The translations under genes were made by a program, and so were the position numbers. 64,000 nt of DNA. Source: Aplectana chamaeleonis (taxonomy: Eukaryota > Nematoda > Chromadorea > Rhabditida > Cosmocercidae). Shown in pieces: positions 22,920 through 32,955 of this stretch. The stretch spans positions 72,362 through 136,361 of the forward strand of contig JAPDOI010001828.1 in NCBI GenBank assembly GCA_029168955.1, in the 5' to 3' direction. Under the pieces are notes generated by a model that saw only the letters and a program-made list of their open reading frames with translations, was not told where the DNA came from and did no database searches. Every line of letters begins with the position of its first letter. The stretch's first letter is position 1.

Positions 22920-23270
22920 TTGTACCACAGTTCAGTCTACAACACTCCAGTCGATTTTAGTGATTTAATATCCTGTGACCGAACATGTCTAATAATTGGT
23001 GACTTTAATATGCCCGACATCGACTGGCTCTTCACTGGGAAACCCACCGCTTCCTGTTCTCTATCTAAAGCATTCCTGGAACTTTGTGACAATCATAAAT
23101 TAACCCAACATGTCCGTAAATGCACCCTAGGGAACAATATCTTGGATCTCGTTCCGCCCTGAGTCAAATCTGTTTAATAATTTAAAGGTTAAACTCCACT
23201 GGGTTCTAGCGACCATTCATGTATACGGTTTGATTTAGAGCTACCCATAATGCATAAAACATATAATAAG
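22920..23270 (+). pseudogene. Non-LTR retrotransposon endonuclease fragment (jockey/CR1-like), copy 1
   Basis: The translated segment contains IIGDFNMPDIDW, the conserved GDFN block of apurinic-type endonucleases in jockey/CR1-like non-LTR retrotransposons. It is followed by LTQHVRKCTLGNNILDLV, where this family typically has T-x(n)-NNILDLV. The frame is closed by a TGA at 23160. In a different frame, PLGSSDHSCIRFDLEL continues the domain with the catalytic SDH motif, so a frameshift lies between. No reverse transcriptase follows. It is a short, dead fragment of the C-terminal half of the endonuclease domain. Confidence 0.75.
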
Positions 23271-23526
23271 CGGCGTGGTGGTGTGTCTGACCGGTGTCTG
23301 ACCGACGGACGTCTGTCTGTCCGGGTGTTTGAATTTCTCGCAATTTTAAATACCATGAGTCAGAGCGCGTTATCGTTCCATACAATACACAGAGAAGGTC
23401 GCGGAAAGTGAGTTGGATTTAGGAAAAGCGCGCACAGCAGGATCGTGGTGGGGCCACCCTAGCTGTTGCATATTGAGTCCTTTCAACTTTTTTTCGCTAT
23501 GGATCGTGGTGGGACCATCGTAGCTG
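23271..23526. other. No gene seen; upstream flank of the 115-bp repeat
   Basis: Two copies of GGATCGTGGTGGGRCCA with AGCTG nearby (about 23440 and 23502) form a short direct repeat of about 62-bp spacing. No gene. Confidence 0.4.
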
Positions 23527-24300
23527 GCGAATCGACGAGTACAAGGTGTGCGGGGCTCAGGGACCACCACGCAGTACTTTGTTAGAGTGGGCGGATTTTC
23601 GGGTTCATCGCGTAAAACGACACCGGAACTGCGCGGGACTCCGGTATTGACGCGTGCAAGGTGTGTGAGGCTCAGGGACCACTACGCAGAACTTTGTCAA
23701 AGTGGGTGGGGCTTCGGGTTCATCGCGTAAAACGACACCGAAACTGCGCGGGACTCCGGTATTGACGCGTGCAAGGTGTGCGGGGCTCAGGGACCACTAC
23801 GCAGTACTTCGTTAAAGTGGGTGGGGCTTAGGGTTCATTGCATAAAACGACACCGGGAGTGCGCGCGACTGCGGAATTGACGCGTACAAGCTGTGCGGGG
23901 CTCAGGGACCACCACGCAGTACTTTGTTTAAGTAGGCGGGGCTTCGGGTTCATCGCGTAAAACGACACCGAGAGCGCGCGAGGTTGCGGAATCGACGCGT
24001 AAAAGGTGTGCGGGGCTCAGGGACCACCACGCAGTACTTTGTTAAAGTGGGCGGCTCTTCGGTTTCATCGCGTAAAATGAAACCGGAACTGCGCGGGACT
24101 CCGGTATTGACGCGTGCATGGTGTGCGGGGCTCAGGGACCACCAAGCAGTACTTCATCAAAGTAGGCGGGGCTTCGGGTTCATCGCGTAAAACGACACCG
24201 GGAGTGCGCGGGACTCCGGTATTGACGCGGGCAAGGTGTGCGGAGCTCCGGGACATTCACACACTACTTTGAGAAGGTGGGCAGGGCTTAGAAATCTTCG
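23527..24300. repeat. 115-bp tandem repeat, ~6.7 units
   Basis: The marker CAAGGTGTGCGGGGCTCAGG or a close variant recurs at 23542, 23657, 23772, 23887, 24002, 24117 and 24232, exactly 115 bp apart each time. Units also share ACCACGCAGTACTT and GTTCATCGCGTAAAACGACA. There are no indels between markers, which suggests recent expansion or strong homogenisation. Open frames across it are incidental. Confidence 0.92.
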
Positions 24301-24544
24301 AATGTTGTTGTGTCTGTAATGCGCCCTTCGAACCTACATTCGAACGGAACGCTTTAGAACCTAGACTTTAGACCTAGATTTGACCTATCGTTGCGGAACT
24401 CCTGTAGCGATCGTGTATTACGTCCTTCGAACCTCCATTCAACCTATCGCTGTGGTACACATGTGGTGGTTGCGTATTCGTCCTATCAACATTCATTGCG
24501 GCGGATCATTGCAGGACCCATGTAGAATGCTATGGTTAGTGGTC

Positions 24545-25671
24545 ATTAAAGGGAGGCTGCCAAAGCCAGTCCATTGTTTGGCGAAGCCAAACGATTGCTA
24601 CACATGGTTGATGGAGCTCGCTGGCGACGACGCCCGTCTATCGTTCGGCGAAGCCAATTGAATGCTAAATGTGGTTGATGGGGAGAGAACGTCAAAGCTG
24701 ATTCTTCGTTCGGACGAGCCAAAGCAATGCTGTACTTTTTTGATGGAGGGAAGCCAATGTGGTAGTTTTGAAGCCAGGCGATTGCTACACATAGTTGATG
24801 GGCACGCTGGCAGCTTACCCAGGTCATCATTTGGCGAAGCCAAATGAATGCTAAACGTGGTTGATGGGGAGTGGGTGCCGGCAAGAAAGCCGGTCCATCA
24901 TTTGGCGAAGCCAAAATAATACTACACGTTTACGATGGGTGGAAGCCAGCAAAGCCGGTGTATTGGTTTTTGAAGCCAGGCGAATGCTACACGTAGTTGA
25001 TGAGGGAGGTAGGAAAGCCATTCCTCCGTTTGGAGAAGCCAAAGAAATGCTCAACATGTTTGGTGGAGGGAGGCCGGTGCAATAATTTCTGAAGCCAGAT
25101 GAATGCTACACGTGGTTGGTCGGGGAAGCCGGCGGCACGGCCGGTTTATCGTTCGGCCAAGCCGAAGGATTGCTACACGCAGTTAATGGGGGGGGGTGCC
25201 GGCGACGAAGCCGGTCTATCGTTTGGCGAAGCCAAACAAATGCTACACGTTTTCGGTGCAGAAAAGCCGGTAAAGAAGGTGTACTGATTTTCGAAGCCAG
25301 ACGAATGCTTCACGTGGTTGATGAGTGAGGCAGGCAAAGCCATTCCTTCGTTTGGAGAAGCCAAATGATTGCTACACATGGTTGATGGGGCAAGCTGGCG
25401 GCAAAGTCCGTCCATCGTTCGACGAAGCCGAACGAGTGCTACACACTTTTGATGGAGAAAGGCCGGTAAAACCGGTGTTTTGAATTGAGAAGCCAGACGA
25501 ATGCTACACATGGTTAATGGGGGGAAGCTGGCTGCAGGGGCAACTAAGCTTCGTTGATTGATAGAAGGACTTTGCCGCCAGCTTGCCCCATCAACCATGT
25601 GTAGCAATCGTTTGCATTCGCCAAACGATGGAAGCCTACCTATCGCTCGGAAAAACCAAACGAATGCTATA
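24545..25671. repeat. Degenerate ~65-bp tandem repeat, family E, part 1
   Basis: The motif GAATGCTACACGTGGTTGAT recurs at a spacing of 52-71 bp (for example 24597, 24660, 24780, 24846, 24982, 25101, 25168, 25304, 25368, 25500). Between occurrences are palindromic GCCGGC-type and TTTGGCGAAGCCAAA motifs. At about 25560-25630 the orientation flips. Open frames here are incidental. The array is interrupted at 25672 by a 790-bp palindrome. Confidence 0.8.
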
Positions 25672-26461
25672 CAATACCCGCGCTAATTTTTGTAAAAACG
25701 GGGAGCATCTGGCAAACTTGGCAAAAAAGCGCCCGATGCATGTAACTTTTTTGAATGAAGACTTTTTCAAATTTTGAAAACGCTATCATATTCACAGATC
25801 AAATTGCTACCTAATTGTGTGACTTGTGGGCCGAAGTTCCCTAAAATCGCTTTGTTTTTGAAGGAAATAATTTTTGCAATAGTTCTTCAAAAACGTCGCG
25901 CGCGGCGAGGTGCGGCGAAACTTTGAGCAGTAATTGTACAAGTAATGGAAGAGCAATCTGTATTCTTTCTTCATAAGTTAGTTGCAGGTAAGAGCATCTC
26001 AAGGTTTGCGTAGGTTGAATTTTCGAACTCCTTCATTGAAGAATCCGGGGCTTTCGCAACAAAACTCCGACTTTTCAGGTAGTTCTCAGGCGTGAATAAT
26101 GGATTTCGAGAATCCAACCAACACAAAGCTTGAGATTTTCTCACCTGCACCTAATTTTTGAAGAGAACATACAGATTGCTCTTCCATTACTTGTATAAAT
26201 ACTGCTCAAAGTTTCGCCGCACCTCGCCGCGCGCGACGTTTTTGAAGAACTATTGCAAAAATTATTTCCTTCAAAAACGAAGCGATTTTAGGGAACTTCG
26301 GTACACAAGTCACACAATTAGGTAGCAATTTGATCTGTGAATATGATAGCGTTTTCAGAATTCGAAAAAGTCTTTATTCAAAAAAAGTTACATGCATCGG
26401 ACGCTTTTTTGCCAAGTTTGCCAGATGCTCCCCGTTTTTACAAAACTTAGCGCGGGTATTG
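25672..26461. mobile_element. 790-bp palindromic element, family D copy 2
   Basis: It starts CAATACCCGCGCTAATTTTT and ends with the inverted counterpart (TTAGCGCGGGTATTG), with TA at 25670-25671 and 26462-26463. Removing the element and one TA rejoins the flanks into a family E unit with one difference from that repeat's consensus, which supports both the boundaries and TA duplication. The arms are about 390 bp and nearly identical, and no protein is encoded. RNA across it could fold into a long hairpin. Confidence 0.88.
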
Positions 26462-27310
26462 TACGTTGTTGATAGAGGAGAAAGCCGGCGGCAAAGGTAT
26501 ATCGTTTGGCAACGTCGAAGGAATGCTACGCATGGTTAATGCCGGGAAGCCGGCGACAAGGCCGGTTTATCGTTGGGCGAAGCCGAACGAATGCTACACA
26601 TTGTTGATGGAGGGAAAGCCAAAAGATTGCGGGACTATCCTAAACGGCGGGGGGCACTCGAGATTCAAGTCAGAAATGAAATGAACCACCGATCTATAAC
26701 GCTATCAATCGAAGTATTTCTACTGAATTTTATCAACAACAATGACTGATAGCAGCATCAAGCATCTTTTATCAGGTTTCCCATTCATTTCTATGGGGTG
26801 GTTCATTCCATTTCTGACTTGAATCTTGAGTGCCCCCCCCCATTTTGGATAGTCCCAGGAATGCAACACGCGGTTAAAGGGGGATGCCGGGGAAGCCGAA
26901 CTATTGTTTGGGAAGCCAAACGAATGCAACACACCGCTAATAGGGGGGGAAGGCTGAGGAAACCAGCTTTTCGTTTGGCGTAGCCAAAACAATGCTACAT
27001 GTTGTTGATGGGGGGGGGCCGGCAGCAGCAAAGCCGGTCTATCTTTTGGCGAAGCCATTTGATTGCTACGCAATGTTAATGGAGATAGGCCGACTAAGTC
27101 GGCTTACCGTTTGCCGAAGCCAATCGACAAGCGGCAAGCTGGCGTCAGGAATACTATTACTTGCAGCAGTGATGCTTTGAATAAAAACATACCTTTCATA
27201 GTGTTACCTAGCAGAGCTTCAGCAACTTGGATCTTTTTGTTAGGCTATGCAGAACAGGCCGGCGAAGCCGGCCACCGAACCGGCGAAGCCGGTTCGCTAG
27301 CAAATAGTTC
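26462..27310. repeat. Degenerate ~65-bp tandem repeat, family E, part 2
   Basis: This continues the family E array after the palindrome, with GAATGCTACGCATGG, GAATGCTACACATTG, GAATGCAACACACCG and related markers. It is interrupted by a hairpin element at 26631-26856. It ends in short GGCGAAGCCGG palindromes near 27258-27292. Confidence 0.75.
26631..26856. mobile_element. 226-bp MITE inside the family E array
   Basis: Terminal inverted repeats begin GGGACTATCC and end GGATAGTCCC. The inner parts AGATTCAAGTCAGAAATG and CATTTCTGACTTGAATCT also pair, for arms near 58 bp. It interrupts a family E unit. A target duplication is not clear by eye. Confidence 0.8.
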
Positions 27311-27783
27311 AGCCTTTTCAATATCTTTCCTGATTACGGCGCCATCTTCTGCGACAATCAAGCCCATCTTACGCTTTTGCTTAAGCTTGCTGTTGAGAAA
27401 TTTGAAAATTTTGTTTTTATTCTGAGATTCGATTACCTATTTCTCAATGGAACTATTAAACTTGTTCAGTCTTTTCTCAAATATTCTATTCAGCTCTCTA
27501 AATTTATTCCAGCTGTTGGCTCAGGAGAATTGTTGGCTACCGCATCATCCCACGCCTGCGATTTTTTGGAGAAAAGTGTTTTTAGATAGTGTGGCAGGTT
27601 GAGTTTATGGGGTAGGACCTTTTCGACCGGGACAAACAGATCAATGTAGTGATTACGAATCGATATGAACATTTCATATTTTTCAATACGGTGGAAGCGT
27701 TGTGAAGAGAGCCAAACCAGTCAACTTGGGAAAGGTAAGAATTTATCACGCCATAGTTCGCTTTTGAAAAATTCTGTTTTAGG
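27311..27783. other. No gene seen
   Basis: AT-rich sequence with no recognisable coding region, between the family E array and the second endonuclease fragment. Confidence 0.35.
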
Positions 27784-27990
27784 ACAAACCCACCGCTTCC
27801 TGTTCTCTATCTAAAGCATTCCTGGAACTTTGTGACAATCATAAATTAACCCAACATGTCCGTAAATGCACCCTAGGGAACAATATCTTGGATCTTGTTC
27901 TAATCCCTGAGTCAAATCTGGTTAATAATTTAAAGGTTAAACTCCACTGGTTTCTAGCGACCATTCATGTATACGGTTTGAATTAGGTCT
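27784..27990 (+). pseudogene. Non-LTR endonuclease fragment, copy 2
   Basis: Nearly identical to 23038-23240. Translation gives PTASCSLSKAFLELCDNHKL, then TQHVRKCTLGNNILDLVLIP; SSDHSCIRF is again in another frame. It keeps bases lost in copy 1 just after the LDLV codons. It begins abruptly at about 27784 without the GDFN block, and ends where the minus-strand Penelope-like copy begins, at about 27990-28000. Confidence 0.7.
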
Positions 27991-28000
27991 ACCCAAACAA

Positions 28001-28736
28001 GATCACAGAGCTCCTCCTTCGCGTCGATTTCAGGACGTGAGCGCTGAATTTCTCTCGCTTCCATGAACTTTCTTTCCAGTAGCTGCATCAAGTGCCGATG
28101 AAGTACAGATACATCGAATAAAGGCGCGTTTTCACAGCTATGTTTCGATGTTCAATGTTTCGAGAAACCGCTGTTAGGATAGGAGGCCGGATTTGTGAAC
28201 GCCCTCCGATGTTCAGCCAAACGTGCCTTCAGTGGTCGCATTGTTTCACCTACATAGCGTTCTCCACATCCTCTGCAGCGGACGAGGTAGACAGTGCCAC
28301 GAAGCATGCAGATTTTCTCTGATTGACAATAGCGACAAGTATTATCCCGGCATCTGCTTTCGTAAATCCTTGAAGATGTTAAAATATCCTTCAACGTCGG
28401 TGTAGTACGAAAAATCAGACGAATATGAAGTTGGGAAACCCTTACGGCAGCGTTTATCTCACGAGCGATTTTCTCTTTGACGTATGGTTGGACGAGAGCA
28501 ACGCCGTCTGGTGTACTATAGGGCTTCCATGTTCTGATGTTTCCAGGATTGTAGCCATTGCTGTCAAGAATCGCTGCGATCTTGGTGTCCACTTCTGGAT
28601 CAACAAATGACCCCAGCTTCGACTTCGTCTTAATTAGATTTTTTCCGACATTTGCTTTCATGTACAATGGGTGAACGCTCCTTGCATGTAACAAAATATT
28701 TGTGGATGCTTCTTTCTTGAACCATAGATGTTCTTT
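28001..28736 (-). pseudogene. PLE GIY-YIG endonuclease region, copy 1
   Basis: In frame with the reverse transcriptase after the TGA. A cysteine motif (CRDNTCRYCQSEKIC) precedes GTVYLVRCRGCGERYVGET, the GIY and YIG blocks, then RPLKARLAEH with the conserved arginine and histidine region. This is the nuclease thought to nick target DNA in Penelope-type elements. The frame is cut by a CGA-to-TGA change at 28154-28152; copy 2 reads on. The 3' end is truncated near 28000. Confidence 0.85.
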
Positions 28737-29690
28737 TCATCCTTCAACTATTCGTACCTTCGTATTGAGAAACGGCAAGAAGCCGTCCATTCCCGGTTCT
28801 TCTGTGGTAAAGGTTACGTTAGCATCCTTTGCGTTTAACCTCTCTAATGTCGATTCAAGTTCTTCCTCGGTCGTGCCGACTACAAATACGTCATCGATAT
28901 ACCGCTTATAAAACAGGATGTCGACGCTTAGTGAAGATCTCTCTATTTTGTCCATGAAAATGATTGCCAAAAGTGGAGCCATTCGGTTTCCCATTGCTAG
29001 TCCACGCTTCTGCTTATACAGTCTGTTATTGAAGCCAAAGATGTTGCAGCCTAGTGCAGCTTCGATTAGGATCCTTATATCCGAGATGGAAAGTCCCATG
29101 GTTGGTACATCACTATGGTGATCTTCGAGTAGTGACAGCGCAGCTTCAACAGCGTCCGCGTTGTTCACATTCGTGTGTAATGAAACGACGTCAAAACTGG
29201 CGTACTGCGCTGATCCTGGGACGGGACACCGGCGAAGTGATGAGAGGAACTCGTCGACATTCGGGATATGTGCTCCAACGAATCGTAGAAGTGGCGAAAG
29301 TAATTTCACCAGGAACCAACTAATGCGGTCAGATGGGCCACCGCAAGACGCAATGATTGGTCGTGTCTTAATTTCGTTTTCAGTGAGCAGCATGGTATCA
29401 GCAGTCGGAGGGATTTTATGAGTTTTTACCAGATTGTAGAGCGTCGGTAACGTCGGCGTCGCGTCACGTAATCGTTTTGCCATTGCAACTCCTATACGGT
29501 ATTTCACCACTGACATGACAGCGCTTTTCACTCTTCTGCATGATTCTTCGACGGCCGACATCGTTGATTCCTCGTAAACAGTTAAGTCTGAGAGGTCTTG
29601 TGCTGTGATTGTTTTGTCCAACGCTTGGGGCATGACAACAAACAATCCGCACTTGTCCCCAACTGTGATTCTTATGTACTTCGAACACAC
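28737..29690 (-). pseudogene. PLE reverse transcriptase, copy 1
   Basis: 317 codons. Visible motifs, counted from 29690, are TLYNLVKTHKIP (about 83-94), TRPIIASCGGPSDRISWFLV, YASFDVVSLHTNV with the first catalytic aspartate at 167, KRGLAMGNRMAPLLA (228-242), and KRYIDDVFVV with the YIDD catalytic pair at 266-267. The core looks intact in this copy. The frame ends at TGA 28739-28737, and the same frame continues into the GIY-YIG domain. Confidence 0.88.
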
Positions 29691-30460
29691 AGCAGTTTCT
29701 TCATCCCTGCTCGTTCAGTCGGAGTTAGATTGGAGTGATAAGGTTCACTCGAAGCGTTGAGATAGATACGGTGAATCGATTGCTCGAGTGCTGTTATTTT
29801 AACGTCTATGTCACGGCATGGTGGTGGTAATTGAATTGTGTTGGTCTTGAATGGCATTGATGACATCATTGTCGAACTGCGGTCAAGCACTGTTGGGCCA
29901 CGATGTTCTTTCCAATGTAGAGTGTGGGCTAACTTATGTACTCCGCAAAGTGCTCTATCTACGATAGATCTGTCTACCCTCGGTGTTATTGCGAAAGAGG
30001 GAGCGAGGTTAAGAACAGACTGCATATCGCTATCCACTCCGTCAGTCGCTATAACCATGTGGCGGCTTGGAGGAACACAGTTTCTTTGAATGAACGATGA
30101 CTGTTGTATCGGTGCGACGATTGATCTGATCGAATCCAGTTTTCTCCAAAAACATGCACTTTGCCTCTCACGTAACTGACAACAGATCCGCTGATTGAGC
30201 AAAGATATTAGACGCCATAGATCTAAGGAAAGCTCTTCTCGTAGTCTACGTTTGTTGCACAAAATGCCACGAATGCAAAAACCCTTCTGTCGCGTTCGAT
30301 CAGCAATGCTGGCATCGATGAGAGCAATTTTCAGGCCTGCGACCCTCAGGTGGACTTCGCGGTTATTTTGGTAAGGGAATCGTGAGAATCTATGCTCAAT
30401 AAAGCAAGGAAAGATTCGCTCGCGCTTGCAAGATAGTAGGAATCTGAGAGTGGTATCGTG
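29672..30460 (-). pseudogene. PLE N-terminal coding region, copy 1
   Basis: This frame is open from about 30460 without an ATG; the first possible start is a TTG at 30262. It encodes the region before the reverse transcriptase, with HMVIATDGVDSDMQSV and HKLAHTLHWKEHRGPTVLDR visible. It ends at a TAA created by a 1-bp deletion relative to copy 2 (14 versus 15 bp between the shared flanking sequences). The role of this region in PLEs is not known to me in detail. Confidence 0.7.
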
Positions 30461-30849
30461 TACTGCTGACTGCTGTGCCCGACTACTGAGGACACACTCG
30501 ATTTCGGTTTTCCAAAGTGGGGTGCCTAATAGGGTACCGAGCTAAGGGGGAAAGAATCAAAACCACTTTCCCCGGGACGTGTGCCCAGCCCTGCAGTGAA
30601 CAACGCTCTTCTCAAATAGTCAACTATCCATCGTTTCCCAGAATTTCGAAATTTTTTACCTTTAGCGGGATCGAGCTTGTGAATCCTAAATCGCCTACAA
30701 AATTCATCTTAGATTACGATATTGCAGAACACCTGTGTCATTTCGTTGACACCATAGTCCGCTTGTAATGACCTCGATGACAGCGAATATTTATTTATTT
30801 ATTGTAAGTGACTTCTATGCCAAACAAGGTTTCCGGTGGATCTTTATTT

Positions 30850-30887
30850 GGCCTGACGCTTCGACCCAATCGTCGTCTTCAGAGGCC
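30850..30887 (-). ncRNA. Hammerhead-ribozyme-like motif (5' of PLE copy 1)
   Basis: Read on the minus strand, the 38 nt are stem I GGCCU, core CUGAAGA, one extra C, stem II GAC with a six-base loop and GUC, GAAGCGUC, then stem I AGGCC. CUGAAGA fits the hammerhead CUGANGA box. GAAGCGUC resembles the GAAACGUC end of minimal type I hammerheads, but with G in place of the third A of GAAA. The extra C and this G are deviations. PLEs are known to carry hammerhead motifs, and the site lies about 370 bp upstream of the minus-strand PLE. Cleavage activity is unproven. Confidence 0.6.
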
Positions 30888-31147
30888 TAAACGTGGTGCA
30901 AGGTTACTAAAATGTACTTTACTCGGTCAAACGCGAAATCTCCCCTCGGCATTTCAGACCTCCTCTGAGAACACCAGGAAAATTTCGCAAGAGGATCTGG
31001 TAAACTCACGCTAAGATCCACCGGTTGAGCAGAGCGAAATCGCTACCACCCTGTATTGATGACCAGCAGGGCGAGTGAACCCACGCCCCCCAATGTTTGG
31101 TCTATAGCTTCCAACTTCCCTCTTCCTGAAATCTTGAAAGTTGGAAT

Positions 31148-31190
31148 TTATTTATTTATTTATTTTATTTATTTATTTAAATTAATTATG
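31148..31190. repeat. (TTTA)n-rich microsatellite
   Basis: Several TTTA units in a row with small interruptions. Confidence 0.85.
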
Positions 31191-31307
31191 TAATTTTTTA
31201 TTTAACTTTATTTATTTACTTTATCTCAAATTCCTGCAAAGCCGTTATCTTATTAGCCGGAAGATATTTGCTATCTTATTGCGATACATTGCTTTCCATC
31301 AATTATC

Positions 31308-32955
31308 AGTAGTACATGATACCACTCTCAGATTCCTACTATCTTGCAAGCGCGAGCGAATCTTTCCTAGCTTTGTTGAGAATAGATTCTCACGATTCCC
31401 TTACCAAAATAACCGCGAAGTCCACCTGAGGGTCGCAGGCCTGAAAATTGCTCTCATCGATGCCAGCATTGCTGATCGAAAGCGACAGAAGAGTTTTTGC
31501 ATTCGTGGCATTTTGTGCAACAAACGTAGACTACGAGAAGAGCTTTCTTCAGATCTATGGCGTCTAATATCTTTGCTCAATCAGCGGATCTGTTGTTAGT
31601 TACGTGAGAGGCAAAGTGCATGTTTTGGGAGAAAATTGGATTCGATCAGATCAATCGTAGCACCGATACAACAGTCATCGTTCATTCAAAGAAACTGTGT
31701 TCCTCCAAGCCGCCACATGGTTATAGCGACTGACGGAGTGGATAGCGATATGCAGTCTGTTCCTAAAGGCAGGGTTCACGATAAATTTCGTCCTCGGTTT
31801 TTGGCCGGAAATCGAAAGTTCAGAGTCTCATTGGAGCACTGGGGTCGAAAGAACAGACCAAAACGAGCCAGAAAGAGCTCCATACGGCTCAGAAGTTCGC
31901 TCGCGCTAGCCCTTTCGCTTGCGGTCGAGTTTCTCGACGTGAACGAAGGAACACTCTAAATCGCGAAATGAGCGATAATTTTCGATCAAAAGCCCCGTTC
32001 TTCCCTTCATTCTCGACTTCTCTCTTTACTCAGGTCAGCTCGCATACATCGGCTGCAAAAGACGGAAGTTACAAGCCTCGGAAAACTCGTCCACCATGCT
32101 TCCTTAGCTCAATTTTTGAGGGACCATAACTTCGTTCCCAGAAGGTCGTGTACGATTTCAGACACATCGTTGGAATCAGCATGGGACAGTTTTCAAGATA
32201 GGCTGAAAAACAGAAGAACGATTTTTATCGTGGACACTGCCTTTAACCTCGGTCCCTCTTTCGCAATAACACCGATGGTAGACAGATCTATCGTAGATAG
32301 AGCACTTTGCGGAGTACATCAGTTAGCCCACACTCTACGTTGGAAAGAACATCGTGGCCCAACAGTGCTTGACCGCAGTTCGACAATGATGTCATCAATG
32401 CCATTCAAGACCAACACAATTCAATTACCACCACCATGCCGTGACATAGACGTCAAAATAACAGCACTCGAGCAATCGATTCACCGTATCTATCTCAACG
32501 CTTCGAGTGAACCTTATCACTCCAATCTAACTCCGACTGAACGAGCACGGATGAAGAAACTGCTGTGTGTTCGAAGTACATTAAGATTCACAATTGGGGA
32601 CAAGTGCGGATTGTTTGTTGTCATGCCCCAAGCGTTGGACAAAACAATCACAGCACAAGACCTCTCAGACTTAACTGTTTACGAGGAATCAACGATGTCG
32701 GCCGTCGAAGAATCATGCAGAAGAGTGAAAAGCGCTGTCATGTCAGTGGTGAAATACCGTATAGGAGTTGCAATGGCAAAACGATTACGTGACGCGACGC
32801 CGACGTTACCGACGCTCTACAATCTGGTAAATACTCATAAAATCCCTCCGACTGCTGATACCATGCTGCTCACTGAAAACGAAATTAAGACACGACCAAT
32901 CATTGCGTCTTGCGGTGGCCCATCTGACCGCATTAGTTGGTTCCTGGTGAAATTA
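31308..32955 (+). pseudogene. PLE N-terminal region and first part of RT, copy 2, interrupted
   Basis: The segments 31308-31762 and 32247-32955 correspond to the N-terminal region and the first part of the reverse transcriptase in copy 1, separated by the TTAA-flanked element. A TAG at 31597-31599 replaces a glutamine codon of copy 1. From 32247 the frame is open through KKLLCVRSTLRFTIGDKCG, where copy 1 has its frameshift, to LVKLL, where the mariner interrupts it. The open frame that starts at 32116 begins inside the inserted element and is not the natural start. Confidence 0.75.
31767..32242. mobile_element. 476-bp TTAA-flanked non-autonomous element
   Basis: Copy 1 of the PLE has an uninterrupted TTAA at this point. 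Here that site appears as CTAA (31763-31766) on the left and TTAA (32243-32246) on the right, consistent with a TTAA target duplication plus one mutation. The ends AGGCAGGGTTCACGATAAA and its inverted partner, reading AGGCAGTGTCCACGATAAA on the minus strand, match at 17 of 19 positions. TTAA targets are typical of piggyBac-type elements; that assignment is inference. No transposase is encoded. Confidence 0.75.

Larger units (their letters stand above)
28000..30478 (-). mobile_element. Penelope-like element (PLE), copy 1, minus strand
   Basis: On the minus strand the order is an N-terminal region, a reverse transcriptase with YIDD, then a GIY-YIG nuclease, which is the Penelope architecture. 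The 5' edge of homology to copy 2 is near 30478. The 3' side is cut near 28000, within the last codons, where it abuts a non-LTR fragment. Coding is broken by one frameshift near 29675, a TGA at 28739-28737 and a nonsense codon at 28154-28152. There are no insertions, so this copy shows the ancestral layout of the split copy 2. Confidence 0.88.
30479..31307. other. Spacer between the head-to-head PLE copies
   Basis: About 830 bp separate the two 5' ends. It holds a hammerhead-like motif on the minus strand (30850-30887), a short TTTA run near 30787-30800 and a longer one at 31148-31190. No coding region is supported. It probably contains 5' untranslated PLE sequence. Confidence 0.5.
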
